Positions 22,053 through 29,260 of a stretch of 49,281 nt of DNA are shown one piece after another. The position numbers and the translations under genes are program-made. Every line of letters begins with the position of its first letter. Position 1 is the first letter of the stretch. The stretch spans positions 1-49,281 of IMG/VR virus record IMGVR_UViG_3300043419_000444; one strand, written 5' to 3'. The notes beneath the pieces are model-generated. The model was not told the origin of the DNA, did no database searches, and was given only the letters and a program-made list of their open reading frames with translations. Origin of the DNA: a virus.

Positions 22053-22113
22053 TCTTTCCACGGTCGCGTTGACCGGGTTAGTGTCCTACGGGACGGTTTA
22101 CACAGGAGTAATC

Positions 22114-22770
22114 ATGAGTTTTTATGTTGAAGACAAGGGCGGCAATTTCGAGCGTTGCCCCTCTGGAATGCACCTCGCTCGTTGCTATCGAATCATCGAT
22201 CTCGGCACACAAAAATCAGAGTACATGGGGCAGACAAAGTACCTGCACAAAGTGATGTTGGGATGGGAAATCCACGGCATGCACGATGACGGCACGCCAA
22301 TCAAGATGCAGGACGGTCGTCCCTTCGCCATCTTCAAAAACTACACACTCTCTTGGTCAGAAAAAGCAAACCTCCGTCTGGACTTGCAGTCATGGCGTGG
22401 TCGTCCGTTCTCGCAGGAAGAGATGCGCAAGTTCGACTTGAAGAATGTGCTCAATGCATGGTGCATGCTGAACATCATCGAGCGCCCCGGCAAGAACGAC
22501 AACAAGATTTACACCAATGTCGATGGTGTCACTCCTGTGCCGTCGATCTACAAGCAAAACGGTTTGCCTCAAGCTGTGAACAAAGATGAGTTGTTCAACA
22601 TCAGTGAGCCCAACATGGAAATGTTCAACGGTTTCAGCGACAACCTGAAGGCCAAGATTTCCAACTCACCAGAGTGGCAGAAGTTGCACGGCAAGATCAA
22701 ACAAGAGGATCGACCAGATGTTGGCTCTGCACCGCCTGCATTTGATGACGACGATTCGATTCCGTTCTAA
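22114..22770 (+). CDS. Single-stranded DNA-binding protein-like phage protein
   Basis: Encodes 218 residues from ATG 22114 behind ACAGGAG. The C-terminus DDDDSIPF (211-218) is the acidic tip typical of SSB proteins, which binds partner enzymes. The body begins with a beta-rich region (GNFERCPSGMHLARCYRIIDLG) as in a phage protein group encoded next to RecB-type exonucleases. The role is therefore probably ssDNA coating in replication and recombination. First gene of the plus-strand operon behind site 6; the exonuclease follows three genes later. Confidence 0.7.
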   Translation: MSFYVEDKGGNFERCPSGMHLARCYRIIDLGTQKSEYMGQTKYLHKVMLGWEIHGMHDDGTPIKMQDGRPFAIFKNYTLSWSEKANLRLDLQSWRGRPFSQEEMRKFDLKNVLNAWCMLNIIERPGKNDNKIYTNVDGVTPVPSIYKQNGLPQAVNKDELFNISEPNMEMFNGFSDNLKAKISNSPEWQKLHGKIKQEDRPDVGSAPPAFDDDDSIPF

Positions 22771-22780
22771 GGAGACCGAT

Positions 22781-22954
22781 ATGTCAGATTTTTTCAAGTG
22801 GTTGGGCGACTTTTGCCCACTCGTCTTGTGGGGGGTAATCTGGATTTCGGTCTTGCCAATGCGCTTGTTCTTGTTGGTGTTGCTACCCAAGAACGCCAGC
22901 GATTGGCACCACCCTGCTCACCCTTTGTATCAATATCTTGCGTTTGAGAGGTAA
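22781..22954 (+). CDS. Small membrane protein
   Basis: Encodes 57 residues behind AAGGAGACCGAT. One long hydrophobic stretch (CPLVLWGVIWISVLPMRLFLLVLL) would span the membrane once or twice, followed by a short His/Pro-rich tail. Function unknown. Confidence 0.6.
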   Translation: MSDFFKWLGDFCPLVLWGVIWISVLPMRLFLLVLLPKNASDWHHPAHPLYQYLAFER

Positions 22955-22957
22955 ACC

Positions 22958-23107
22958 ATGTGGCAATTTTTAGGCTTCGCCTGCGGGGCCGCATGGCTCA
23001 CGCACATCTTCACCTGCTTTGCACAGGGTCTATGGGGCTTCTTGGTGGCTGGCGCCATCTTCTTCCCCATCGGCATCTTGCACGGGTTTTATCTCTGGCT
23101 TCATTAA
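22958..23107 (+). CDS. 49-residue membrane protein
   Basis: Reads MWQFLGFACGAAWLTHIFTC, then continues with a second hydrophobic helix and ends LWLH. Starts three bases after the previous stop. Two short membrane helices with Trp/Gly/Phe. Function unknown. Confidence 0.6.
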   Translation: MWQFLGFACGAAWLTHIFTCFAQGLWGFLVAGAIFFPIGILHGFYLWLH

Positions 23108-23116
23108 GGACAACAC

Positions 23117-23158
23117 ATGAGCACAATCATCGCCCGGTCGGCTGAATACCATTGGTAG
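23117..23158 (+). pseudogene. Stub of the original exonuclease 5' end
   Basis: Reads MSTIIARSAEYHW then TAG, ten bases after the previous gene and behind AAGGACAAC. It repeats the start of the working exonuclease 550 bases downstream (MTTIIARSSENTHW). Five of the six codons for TIIARS differ only synonymously (ATC/ATT, ATC/ATT, GCC/GCT, CGG/AGG, TCG/TCT). It is the severed original start left by insertion of the HNH gene. Confidence 0.8.
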
Positions 23159-23194
23159 GTATACAATGAAGTCCTGTTCATCAAAAGGAAAGCC

Positions 23195-23671
23195 ATGACG
23201 CAACAAGACTTCATTGACAGGTTTGAGTACCGAGACGGCAAATTGTTTTACAAAAAATCAGAAGGATGCATGAAGCAAAACTCTGAAGTAGGGACGGTGT
23301 GCAAAGGTGGATATTTGAAAACTTTGATTAACCGCAAACCATATCGTTTGCACAGAATCATTTTCATGATGCACCACGGTTACCTTCCTCAATTTCTTGA
23401 TCACATTGATGGCAACCCAGCCAACAATCGAATTGAAAACCTGAGGCCAGCCACATCATCTCAAAACAATTTGAATCGTGGGAAACACAAACGAAACATC
23501 TCTGGATACAAAGGTGTCACATGGGTAGCTTCCTCAGGTCGCTATTCAGCACGAATTGCAGTAGGCAACAAAAGAATTTTTCTTGGGTACTTTGATGATC
23601 CAAAAAAAGCGCATGAGGCCTACTGTGAATTTGCTCAAAAAAATCAACCTCAATATGTGAGAACACAATGA
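23195..23671 (+). CDS. HNH homing-type endonuclease with AP2 DNA-binding domain
   Basis: Encodes 158 residues behind AAAAGGAAAGCC. Residues ~50-95 are the HNH of the intron/free-standing phage kind (RLHRIIFMMHHG, then FLDHIDGNPANNRIENLR), and 104-148 an AP2-type DNA-binding domain (GYKGVTW...YSARI...GYFDDPKKAHEAY). It is clearly AT-richer than its surroundings. Its stop overlaps the exonuclease start (ATGA). It differs in architecture from the HNH genes at 17841 and 18865, yet shows the same insertion pattern: dead original stub upstream, recoded target gene directly downstream. A TATACAAT just ahead might serve as its own promoter. Confidence 0.85.
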   Translation: MTQQDFIDRFEYRDGKLFYKKSEGCMKQNSEVGTVCKGGYLKTLINRKPYRLHRIIFMMHHGYLPQFLDHIDGNPANNRIENLRPATSSQNNLNRGKHKRNISGYKGVTWVASSGRYSARIAVGNKRIFLGYFDDPKKAHEAYCEFAQKNQPQYVRTQ

Positions 23672-24456
23672 CAACAATTATTGCTAGGTCTTCGGAAAAT
23701 ACCCATTGGTACCGTCAAGACGGTGGCCCACAGTACACCGTGAAGGCAAAGGACGGCTCAGACCGCCCCACGACCCTCAGGGACGCACGAAAGATGGACT
23801 TGGTACCTTCGGTCACCACCGTCATGAAAATCGCCGCCAAGCCCGGTTTAGAGCAGTGGAAGCTGGAGCAAATGCTCTTGTCTGCCCTGACCTTGCCGAA
23901 GTTTGACCACGAGGACGAAAAAGCCTACATCGCACGCATCGTTGCCGACTCCAAAGAGACTGGTAAGCAGGCCGCAGAGAAGGGTACGCGCATCCACGAG
24001 TCCATCGAGTCATGGTTCGACGGCAAGAAGGATGTTGTCCACAAAGACATCGCCTTGGCCTTTGAAGAGCACATCTTCAACCACTTCAAAACCCACCCAG
24101 ATCAACCATGGCTCACTGAGCGTGCGTTTGCATCACCCTTGGGCTTTGGTGGCAAGGTGGACTTGTTCTGCGAGGCTGACCAGCATGCGCCTGTGGGCAT
24201 CGTGTTGGACGCCAAGTCGAAGGACTTCGGCCCCGACGACAAAGTGGACGCATACGACGAGCACCTGATGCAGTTGGCGGCGTACCGCAATGGCCTCAAC
24301 CTGCCACACGCTCGTTGCGCGAATGTGTTCGTCTCTCGCACTCACCCCGGCCTTGTGAAGGTGGTCGAGTGGCCTGAGGAAGAACTGGTCAAGGGTTGGG
24401 AGATGTTCCAGTGCCTGCTTCGTTTTTGGAAACTCAAAAACAACTTCGGGGTATGA
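23668..24456 (+). CDS. PD-(D/E)XK exonuclease (RecB/Cas4-like), recoded 5' end
   Basis: Encodes 262 residues. Motifs of the RecB-type nuclease are in order: GTRIHESIE (His110), Glu151 region (LTERAF), GGKVDLF (Asp165), VLDAKSK (Asp181, Lys183), and HLMQLAAY (Gln202, Tyr206). It should degrade dsDNA ends for recombination, probably with the SSB-like protein upstream. Its first ~14 codons, MTTIIARSSENTHW, duplicate in recoded form the stub at 23117, so the present start came in with the HNH gene. Confidence 0.85.
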   Translation: MTTIIARSSENTHWYRQDGGPQYTVKAKDGSDRPTTLRDARKMDLVPSVTTVMKIAAKPGLEQWKLEQMLLSALTLPKFDHEDEKAYIARIVADSKETGKQAAEKGTRIHESIESWFDGKKDVVHKDIALAFEEHIFNHFKTHPDQPWLTERAFASPLGFGGKVDLFCEADQHAPVGIVLDAKSKDFGPDDKVDAYDEHLMQLAAYRNGLNLPHARCANVFVSRTHPGLVKVVEWPEEELVKGWEMFQCLLRFWKLKNNFGV

Positions 24457-24457
24457 C

Positions 24458-24811
24458 ATGGAACCACTACAACAACGCGCATTCGAGTCTGCGATCAAGA
24501 CGCTCCAGAACATGGGTTGCAAGTATGTGGTGATCGACCCAGACGGCAACAAGCACGGCACTCTTGAGGATGAAAAGAAGAAGAAGGTCTACCGCTACAA
24601 ACACGGCGAGGTGACTGAGTTCATCAAAAACCAACTTGGTGGCAAAACACCAGAGGTCGGCGTGTCTGGTGAAGTTGACTGCGGCGCATTTGACCCTGAG
24701 ACGGTGCGTAGTAGTTTGATCAACCTCACGCACAAAGAGTCCGGCAACGGAGCAATGACCACGCAGGTCAACCGCGACACAAACAGAGTAATTTTTTACA
24801 GAGCCTTTTAA
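24458..24811 (+). CDS. Hypothetical phage protein
   Basis: Encodes 117 residues starting one base after the exonuclease stop. The first half (AFESAIKTLQNMGCKYVVIDPDGN) is a small alpha/beta unit; then Lys-rich (KKKKVYRYKHGEV) and a final beta portion. This gene type often follows phage recombination genes. No known function. Confidence 0.6.
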   Translation: MEPLQQRAFESAIKTLQNMGCKYVVIDPDGNKHGTLEDEKKKKVYRYKHGEVTEFIKNQLGGKTPEVGVSGEVDCGAFDPETVRSSLINLTHKESGNGAMTTQVNRDTNRVIFYRAF

Positions 24812-24821
24812 GGAGAAAACC

Positions 24822-25034
24822 ATGGCTGAACAACGCATCTACAAAGTCACCAACGGTGACAACACCTACCTCGTGCAGGCCGCAAGCCAAGCACAAGCCC
24901 TTCGTCATGTGGCAGGCAAAACCTTCACTGTCGAAGTTGCAAAGGCCATCGATGTCGCCACCCACATGATGCGTGGCGCCACAGTGGAAGTCGCTGTCAT
25001 GTCGGCAGAGCAAACATCAATCGAAGGAGTCTGA
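24822..25034 (+). CDS. Hypothetical small protein
   Basis: Encodes 70 residues behind AAGGAG. Compact alpha/beta: RIYKVTNGDNTYLVQAASQA, a helix (QALRHVAG), then KTFTVEVAKA. The 'yrv......rLVrAasqaqAlrhva' pattern is common among short phage proteins and resembles a small modular domain. Function unknown. Confidence 0.6.
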   Translation: MAEQRIYKVTNGDNTYLVQAASQAQALRHVAGKTFTVEVAKAIDVATHMMRGATVEVAVMSAEQTSIEGV

Positions 25035-25036
25035 AA

Positions 25037-25480
25037 ATGAAAGTCACCCTTGAAGGCATCAAAGCCAAGATCAAGGGTGAGACCTATTTGGTCTTGCCCG
25101 ACGGTCGAACCACACTGTGCATTCTCGACTTGGAGAATGGTTTCACCATCAAAGGTTTGTCTGCATGCGTAGACCCAGCAGAGTTCAACCGTGACCTTGG
25201 CCGCAAGTATGCGTTTGAAGACGCCCTGCGCCAGATTTGGCCTCTTGAGGGCTATCTGTTGGCCGAGCGCATGCTCGAAGACAAACAGATCGGTGAGATT
25301 GTTGACTTGGCTTTTGACAAGCGTGAAGGCGGCATCATCACCCCAAAGAAAAAACCTCACTGGACTCAAACCCCAGAGGGTAAGAAAAAGATGGCGGCAC
25401 GCAAGAGCCGTTTCACTTTGAGCGCAATGGAAGTGAAAGCCATCAAGTCCATCAAAAATCGCAAAGGGCCACGCAAATGA
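25037..25480 (+). CDS. N4 gp49/Sf6 gene 66 family protein
   Basis: Encodes 147 residues. The central part (TTLCILDLENGFTIKGLSAC, then VDPAEFNRDLGRKYAFEDALRQIWPLEGYLL) matches the family named after phage N4 gp49 and Sf6 gene 66, which occurs in many early regions with no known activity. The last ~45 residues form a basic extension (KKMAARKSRFTLS; KNRKGPRK) beyond the core, possibly for nucleic-acid contact. Confidence 0.75.
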   Translation: MKVTLEGIKAKIKGETYLVLPDGRTTLCILDLENGFTIKGLSACVDPAEFNRDLGRKYAFEDALRQIWPLEGYLLAERMLEDKQIGEIVDLAFDKREGGIITPKKKPHWTQTPEGKKKMAARKSRFTLSAMEVKAIKSIKNRKGPRK

Positions 25481-25698
25481 TTGAAAACAAACCAGTGCAC
25501 GCCCCACTTGATCCATGGATGCATCGATCAAAAGGCATGACATGCTCCACCTGCATGTGGGCCAATCCAAAAGTTGGGCCAGACGGCAATGTGACGCTTG
25601 GTCGTTGCCGCCGTCACGCTCCAACAATGAACGGCTATCCAGTCATTTACATGACGGACTGGTGCGGCGATCACAAACTCGACGAGGCAAAGTTATGA
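25477..25698 (+). CDS. Small zinc-ribbon protein
   Basis: Encodes 73 residues. CSTCMWANPK, then GRCRRHAPTMNGYP and DWCGDHKL supply two Cys pairs plus His, typical of a small phage zinc protein group with a 'GRCRRhaPtm.GyP......wCGdhk' signature. It overlaps its neighbours by four bases on both sides. Function unknown. Confidence 0.7.
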   Translation: MIENKPVHAPLDPWMHRSKGMTCSTCMWANPKVGPDGNVTLGRCRRHAPTMNGYPVIYMTDWCGDHKLDEAKL

Positions 25699-25937
25699 CA
25701 TTCAAAAAAGAAGATGTGATGCAAGCCTTCTTCGCGGCTGGCTTAGAGGAGGAGTACAACTTCCTCGAAGACGACTTGATGAAGTTGGCGACTGCATTTG
25801 CCAAACTGCGTGATGAAGAGGTCAAAGAAAAAGTCTTCCGCGCAGTGAAGGCAGAGAACGAGCGATGCGTGATGTTCGTGCATAGCTTGAACCCAGAGGT
25901 TGCAAAGGCCCTCGAGGCCAAGAAGGGGCCGCTGTGA
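25695..25937 (+). CDS. Hypothetical acidic helical protein
   Basis: Encodes 80 residues from ATG 25695, overlapping the preceding stop. Almost entirely helical and acidic (MQAFFAAGLEEEYNFLEDDL). No domain recognised. Confidence 0.55.
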   Translation: MTFKKEDVMQAFFAAGLEEEYNFLEDDLMKLATAFAKLRDEEVKEKVFRAVKAENERCVMFVHSLNPEVAKALEAKKGPL

Positions 25938-25996
25938 TTCAAGCGATCATTTTCATCATCGTGGTCATCGCAATCTACGACGAGATAGTCAACTGA
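25934..25996 (+). CDS. 20-residue membrane peptide
   Basis: GTG start overlapping the previous stop (GTGA). Reads V(M)IQAIIFIIVVIAIYDEIVN: one hydrophobic helix with an acidic end. The third tiny membrane peptide in this window (others at 8084 and 10775). Very short, so uncertain. Confidence 0.4.
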   Translation: MIQAIIFIIVVIAIYDEIVN

Positions 25997-26001
25997 AAAA
26001 A

Positions 26002-26019
26002 GCCCCCTCATCGGGGGGC
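26002..26019. terminator. Bidirectional terminator between convergent operons
   Basis: GCCCCC pairs with GGGGGC around a short loop. On the minus strand it is followed by TTTTTT, a good rho-independent terminator for the late operon ending at 26082; on the plus strand the T run is weak. AAAAAA before the stem on the plus strand mirrors this. Confidence 0.75.
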
Positions 26020-26038
26020 TTCTGAGGGGGCTACAAAA

Positions 26039-26080
26039 GGGCAACTGCAATGCCCTCATGCCGAGGAGACGGTCGGCATG
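26039..26080. repeat. Two further hairpins after the late operon
   Basis: GGGCA-N7-TGCCC (26039-26055) and CATGCCG-N10-CGGCATG (26057-26080) follow directly at the 3' end of the ejection-protein gene. They may protect the late transcript's 3' end or help termination. Confidence 0.55.
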
Positions 26081-26081
26081 A

Positions 26082-27770
26082 TCAATCGAGACCAAACCCG
26101 CGATGCCTAAATGCTTTTTTAGGTGCTGGGGTTGGGTCTCCACCCGCTTGGATGTAATCCTTCAATTCGTTTGCAAGCGGCGCTCCAACGGCTGTCGCAA
26201 CACCCACTGGAATGCCTACCTGTGGGCCAAACATGAATGGCGCCGCATAAGGTGCAATGGCACCCACACCAGATGTGAGCATGCCGATGTAGTCCCGCTC
26301 TCTGCGACGGCGATCAGCATCCGCTAGAGCCGCCACAGAGCCAGCGTATGGTGCCGCCTTTGGAACGACGGAAGCCGCACTTGCCGCGCTACCAAGGCCC
26401 GATGTAACAGCCGCAGGGATGTTGCCCTGTTGGTAGTTTGAGTAGGCGTCTTGAGCGTTGTACAGCGTGCCGTAGCCTGCCAAGCCACCCATCACTGGGC
26501 TTGACCCAGCCACGGTGCCAACGGCGTTTCCTAAGCCTGTTGCGGCGCGTTGCATGAGGCTTGGTTGCTTCGCTGGAGGTGGCGTGAAGCTGACTGGCTG
26601 ACCCTTGGGCAACTGCTGAAGGCCACCAGCTTGAACCACCTGACCGTTTTCGACCTCAGGTTGCTTGAATGCATACGAAACACGAGGGCCACTACCAACG
26701 CTTGGGGTCTGCGTCAACAGGCCACCATACAGGGGGTTTTCTGCAAATTGATTGGGAGCAATTTGCTGGACTCGTTGCATGCCTTGTGTACGCTTTGCGC
26801 CGAGGTCGTGAGCACCACCAACATTCTTGGTCATGTCAAGGGCCTGCGCGGCCTCAATATCGGTCAATCCAAGGGCTTTTGCATAGTTGTATGGCATAAC
26901 CCCTGTCTGGCCTGCCTGCATGCGTCCTGCGTCGGTTGTGCCCATTGGCACATTGACTCTGCCTGTTGGCTGTCTGCCTTGAGCACCTGCTTGGCCTGCG
27001 GCGTTGGCTTGATTGACTCTATTGCCTGCCTCAACAATTGCATTCACATCTTGCACTTGCGGGGCACGATTCAGGTAGTCGTATGCCTTCTTGTAAATTT
27101 TGATCGCGGGAACTTTTGCGGCTCCAAGAAACGCTCCAACACCAGCGCCAGCGGCGCCAGCAAGGCGTCGATCCGATGCGTTGTCTTCTTGCGGAGAAAT
27201 TGTTGCAAGGGGCTGTGAGCCCATGTCAATTCCATCCCCTTCTACTGGTAGCGGCTCTGTAGAGTCCAAAGGCACAGAACCCATGTCCACCCCTTCGCCA
27301 GCAGGCTTCTCGCTGGGCTTGGTGTAGATGGTTTGAGGCAGTGCCTGCTCAGGGAAATGATCCATGGCGTCAGCCAAGTAAGTCGCCAGAGTCTTGTCGA
27401 TGAACTTGGGATCGCCAGTCTTCGCATACTCAGAGTTCTCGCCGTAGCGATGCGCGGCGGCGATACGCAACGGATCACCCTCGAACTTTGGGTTGTTGGC
27501 GTGACGCACAAGGTTTTTGATGCCAGCCTCCACCGCCATCTGTGGGCTTTTCTTCATCATTTCATAGTCGTAGCCGTTTGCTTCCGCAGTGGCTTTGTTG
27601 ACTTGGAATGGCCCGAACGCAGTGGACTTTTTGTCGGTGGCAGGGATGTGCTGGAAATTACTCTCAAGATTTGCAAGAGCAATCGCAAAGTCTGGGTCAA
27701 TCCCAAACCTCTTGGCGTCCCTCTCAATCAATCGAATGATTCGTCTTTGGTCTTCTGACAACTCAGCCAT
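26082..27770 (-). CDS. Ejection protein with N-terminal lytic transglycosylase domain
   Basis: Encodes 562 residues. The first ~130 are a lytic transglycosylase: AIALANLESNFQHI places catalytic Glu36, followed by AFGPFQVNKATA and later AAAHRYGENSEY. It would cut peptidoglycan during DNA entry. After a Pro/acidic linker (~150-200), Gly/Ala-rich segments (LAGAAGAGVGAFLGA; AVGTVAGSSPVMGGLAGYG; PFMFGPQVGIPVGVATAVGAP) could span or cross membranes. Domain order and its place as the last gene of the late block fit a T7 gp16-like or P22-type ejection protein. No cysteine is seen. Confidence 0.8.
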   Translation of the reverse strand: MAELSEDQRRIIRLIERDAKRFGIDPDFAIALANLESNFQHIPATDKKSTAFGPFQVNKATAEANGYDYEMMKKSPQMAVEAGIKNLVRHANNPKFEGDPLRIAAAHRYGENSEYAKTGDPKFIDKTLATYLADAMDHFPEQALPQTIYTKPSEKPAGEGVDMGSVPLDSTEPLPVEGDGIDMGSQPLATISPQEDNASDRRLAGAAGAGVGAFLGAAKVPAIKIYKKAYDYLNRAPQVQDVNAIVEAGNRVNQANAAGQAGAQGRQPTGRVNVPMGTTDAGRMQAGQTGVMPYNYAKALGLTDIEAAQALDMTKNVGGAHDLGAKRTQGMQRVQQIAPNQFAENPLYGGLLTQTPSVGSGPRVSYAFKQPEVENGQVVQAGGLQQLPKGQPVSFTPPPAKQPSLMQRAATGLGNAVGTVAGSSPVMGGLAGYGTLYNAQDAYSNYQQGNIPAAVTSGLGSAASAASVVPKAAPYAGSVAALADADRRRRERDYIGMLTSGVGAIAPYAAPFMFGPQVGIPVGVATAVGAPLANELKDYIQAGGDPTPAPKKAFRHRGFGLD

Positions 27771-27778
27771 GAATCACC

Positions 27779-29257
27779 TCAATCTGGTTTGTTTGCTCGT
27801 TCACGCAACTCTTTTGCGGTGGGCTTGTTTGACTTCTTGCCTTCGTCCTTGCCGCCCTTAAATGCGGCGTCGTCAATTGATCCACGCATGAATGCTGGAC
27901 GATCACGAGTTGCAGGTGTGCGCACGATTGCGTCACGACGCTTGGTGGCTTCGTGCACGGCATCCTTGTACGCTGGAGTGATAGTCCAGTAGTTGGGATC
28001 GAACTGAGGCGTCTTGCTGGCTCTCTCCAACGCGAATTGGTTCTCGTACTTGTTGAGACCTTCGTTGGCGATGTAGCGAATACTGCGCAAGAACGCATCC
28101 TGCGAACCCTTCAGGTTTGGCAGTGACGCAAACTCAGATGCAGTGCGTTCGTTGGTTGGGTTGATCACAGCGTTTTGCATTTCAGTCTGCAAGTTGCCCA
28201 TCAATTTCTCCAGCATGTTCAGCTTGGTCAATGCATCGCCACCACCCAAGCGTGCGCTTGTGGCGTACTTACGCATCTCAGCCAATGTGGATGAGAGGTT
28301 TTGGCTCTCAAGCATTTGACCGATGATGCCAGCGGGGTTGCCCTTCTCGAACTGCGCAAAGATTTGAGCCAATACAGGGTCGCTTGCGACATCGTGAATC
28401 TGTTGCGCGGTGTCGTACACCTTGCGACCGCTCTGTGCTTGTTGGTTAACCTCTTTGGTCAAGCCTGAATATTTTTCTTGCTTCAGTGTGTTGTAGTCGT
28501 TCACCTCTTTGCGATATTGCTCTTCAGTGAGTGAGTCCACATCGAGGCCGGGGATTGGCGTGCGACCTGAAGCGGTCTTTGCTGGTTGTGCCGTGGGCTC
28601 TGCCGGAGTGCCTGCGGGTGCACCGGGCTTTCTCAACAGCCACTCTGGGGTGCCTGCGGGTGGAATTACGCCGGGGTTGTTGCGCAAGAACTCACCAAAC
28701 TGATCCATTGTGAATTGAGGGCCCAGCTTGTTCACTGCATCAGCAAAACTTGTTGCAGATGTGATCGCCGCACGGATTTGCTCGGCTTGTGAACGCTGTG
28801 CAGACGCACCCACTTCGGCGCCTTTGGTGGGGCCTTCCGTAAGTGCGGTGATTTCCATTTGCTCTGTGGGTGTTGGCGTGCGCTTCTCGCCAGTAATCCG
28901 TTCTGCAATACCTGCGGCTTTGCCCTTTTGCTTCATGCCAGCTTCGTATGCGGCAAGTTCAGAGCGTGCACGGTACAGCGGCAACTGAATGTCGCGTTGC
29001 TTTTCGGCTTGTTCGCCAAGGGCTTGTGCCGCATTGCCAAAAGACGCCATAAATCCACCCAGTGTGGGCTTGGCAAATCCTGCGGCAACACTCCAAAGAT
29101 TGGGTTGTTGGTAACGCTCTTCGAGTGATTTCACAAAACCACGCTGGGCTTCCAACAACTTGTCGGCATCTGCTTTTTCCATGCCGTACAAGTTCTCTGG
29201 CTTCTTGCCAGTGATCTCTTGCTGAGACAGCAAGCTGAGTGGGCTAATGTCAGCCAT
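27779..29257 (-). CDS. Ejection/internal virion protein
   Basis: Encodes 492 residues, eight bases before the transglycosylase gene. Residues ~40-110 (LEERYQQPNLWSVAAGFAKPTLGGFMASFGNAAQALGE) contain the 'ls.aaGf..ptlGgf..slg.aa.alge' pattern frequent in tail-proximal ejection proteins. A Pro/Ala/Thr linker (~210-240) precedes a long helical C-terminal domain. Similar in layout to 1733-3079 of block A but not clearly alignable with it. Confidence 0.6.
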   Translation of the reverse strand: MADISPLSLLSQQEITGKKPENLYGMEKADADKLLEAQRGFVKSLEERYQQPNLWSVAAGFAKPTLGGFMASFGNAAQALGEQAEKQRDIQLPLYRARSELAAYEAGMKQKGKAAGIAERITGEKRTPTPTEQMEITALTEGPTKGAEVGASAQRSQAEQIRAAITSATSFADAVNKLGPQFTMDQFGEFLRNNPGVIPPAGTPEWLLRKPGAPAGTPAEPTAQPAKTASGRTPIPGLDVDSLTEEQYRKEVNDYNTLKQEKYSGLTKEVNQQAQSGRKVYDTAQQIHDVASDPVLAQIFAQFEKGNPAGIIGQMLESQNLSSTLAEMRKYATSARLGGGDALTKLNMLEKLMGNLQTEMQNAVINPTNERTASEFASLPNLKGSQDAFLRSIRYIANEGLNKYENQFALERASKTPQFDPNYWTITPAYKDAVHEATKRRDAIVRTPATRDRPAFMRGSIDDAAFKGGKDEGKKSNKPTAKELRERANKPD

Positions 29258-29260
29258 GGC

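Noticed and set aside
23150-23172. TATACAAT as a promoter for the HNH/AP2 gene
   Set aside because: No convincing -35 at normal spacing; kept only as a possibility in the gene entry.
23117-23671. Group I intron or intein as explanation of the exonuclease interruption
   Set aside because: The downstream gene has its own start codon and a full repeated N-terminus, the upstream piece ends in a stop, and no intein Cys/Asn splice motifs are present.
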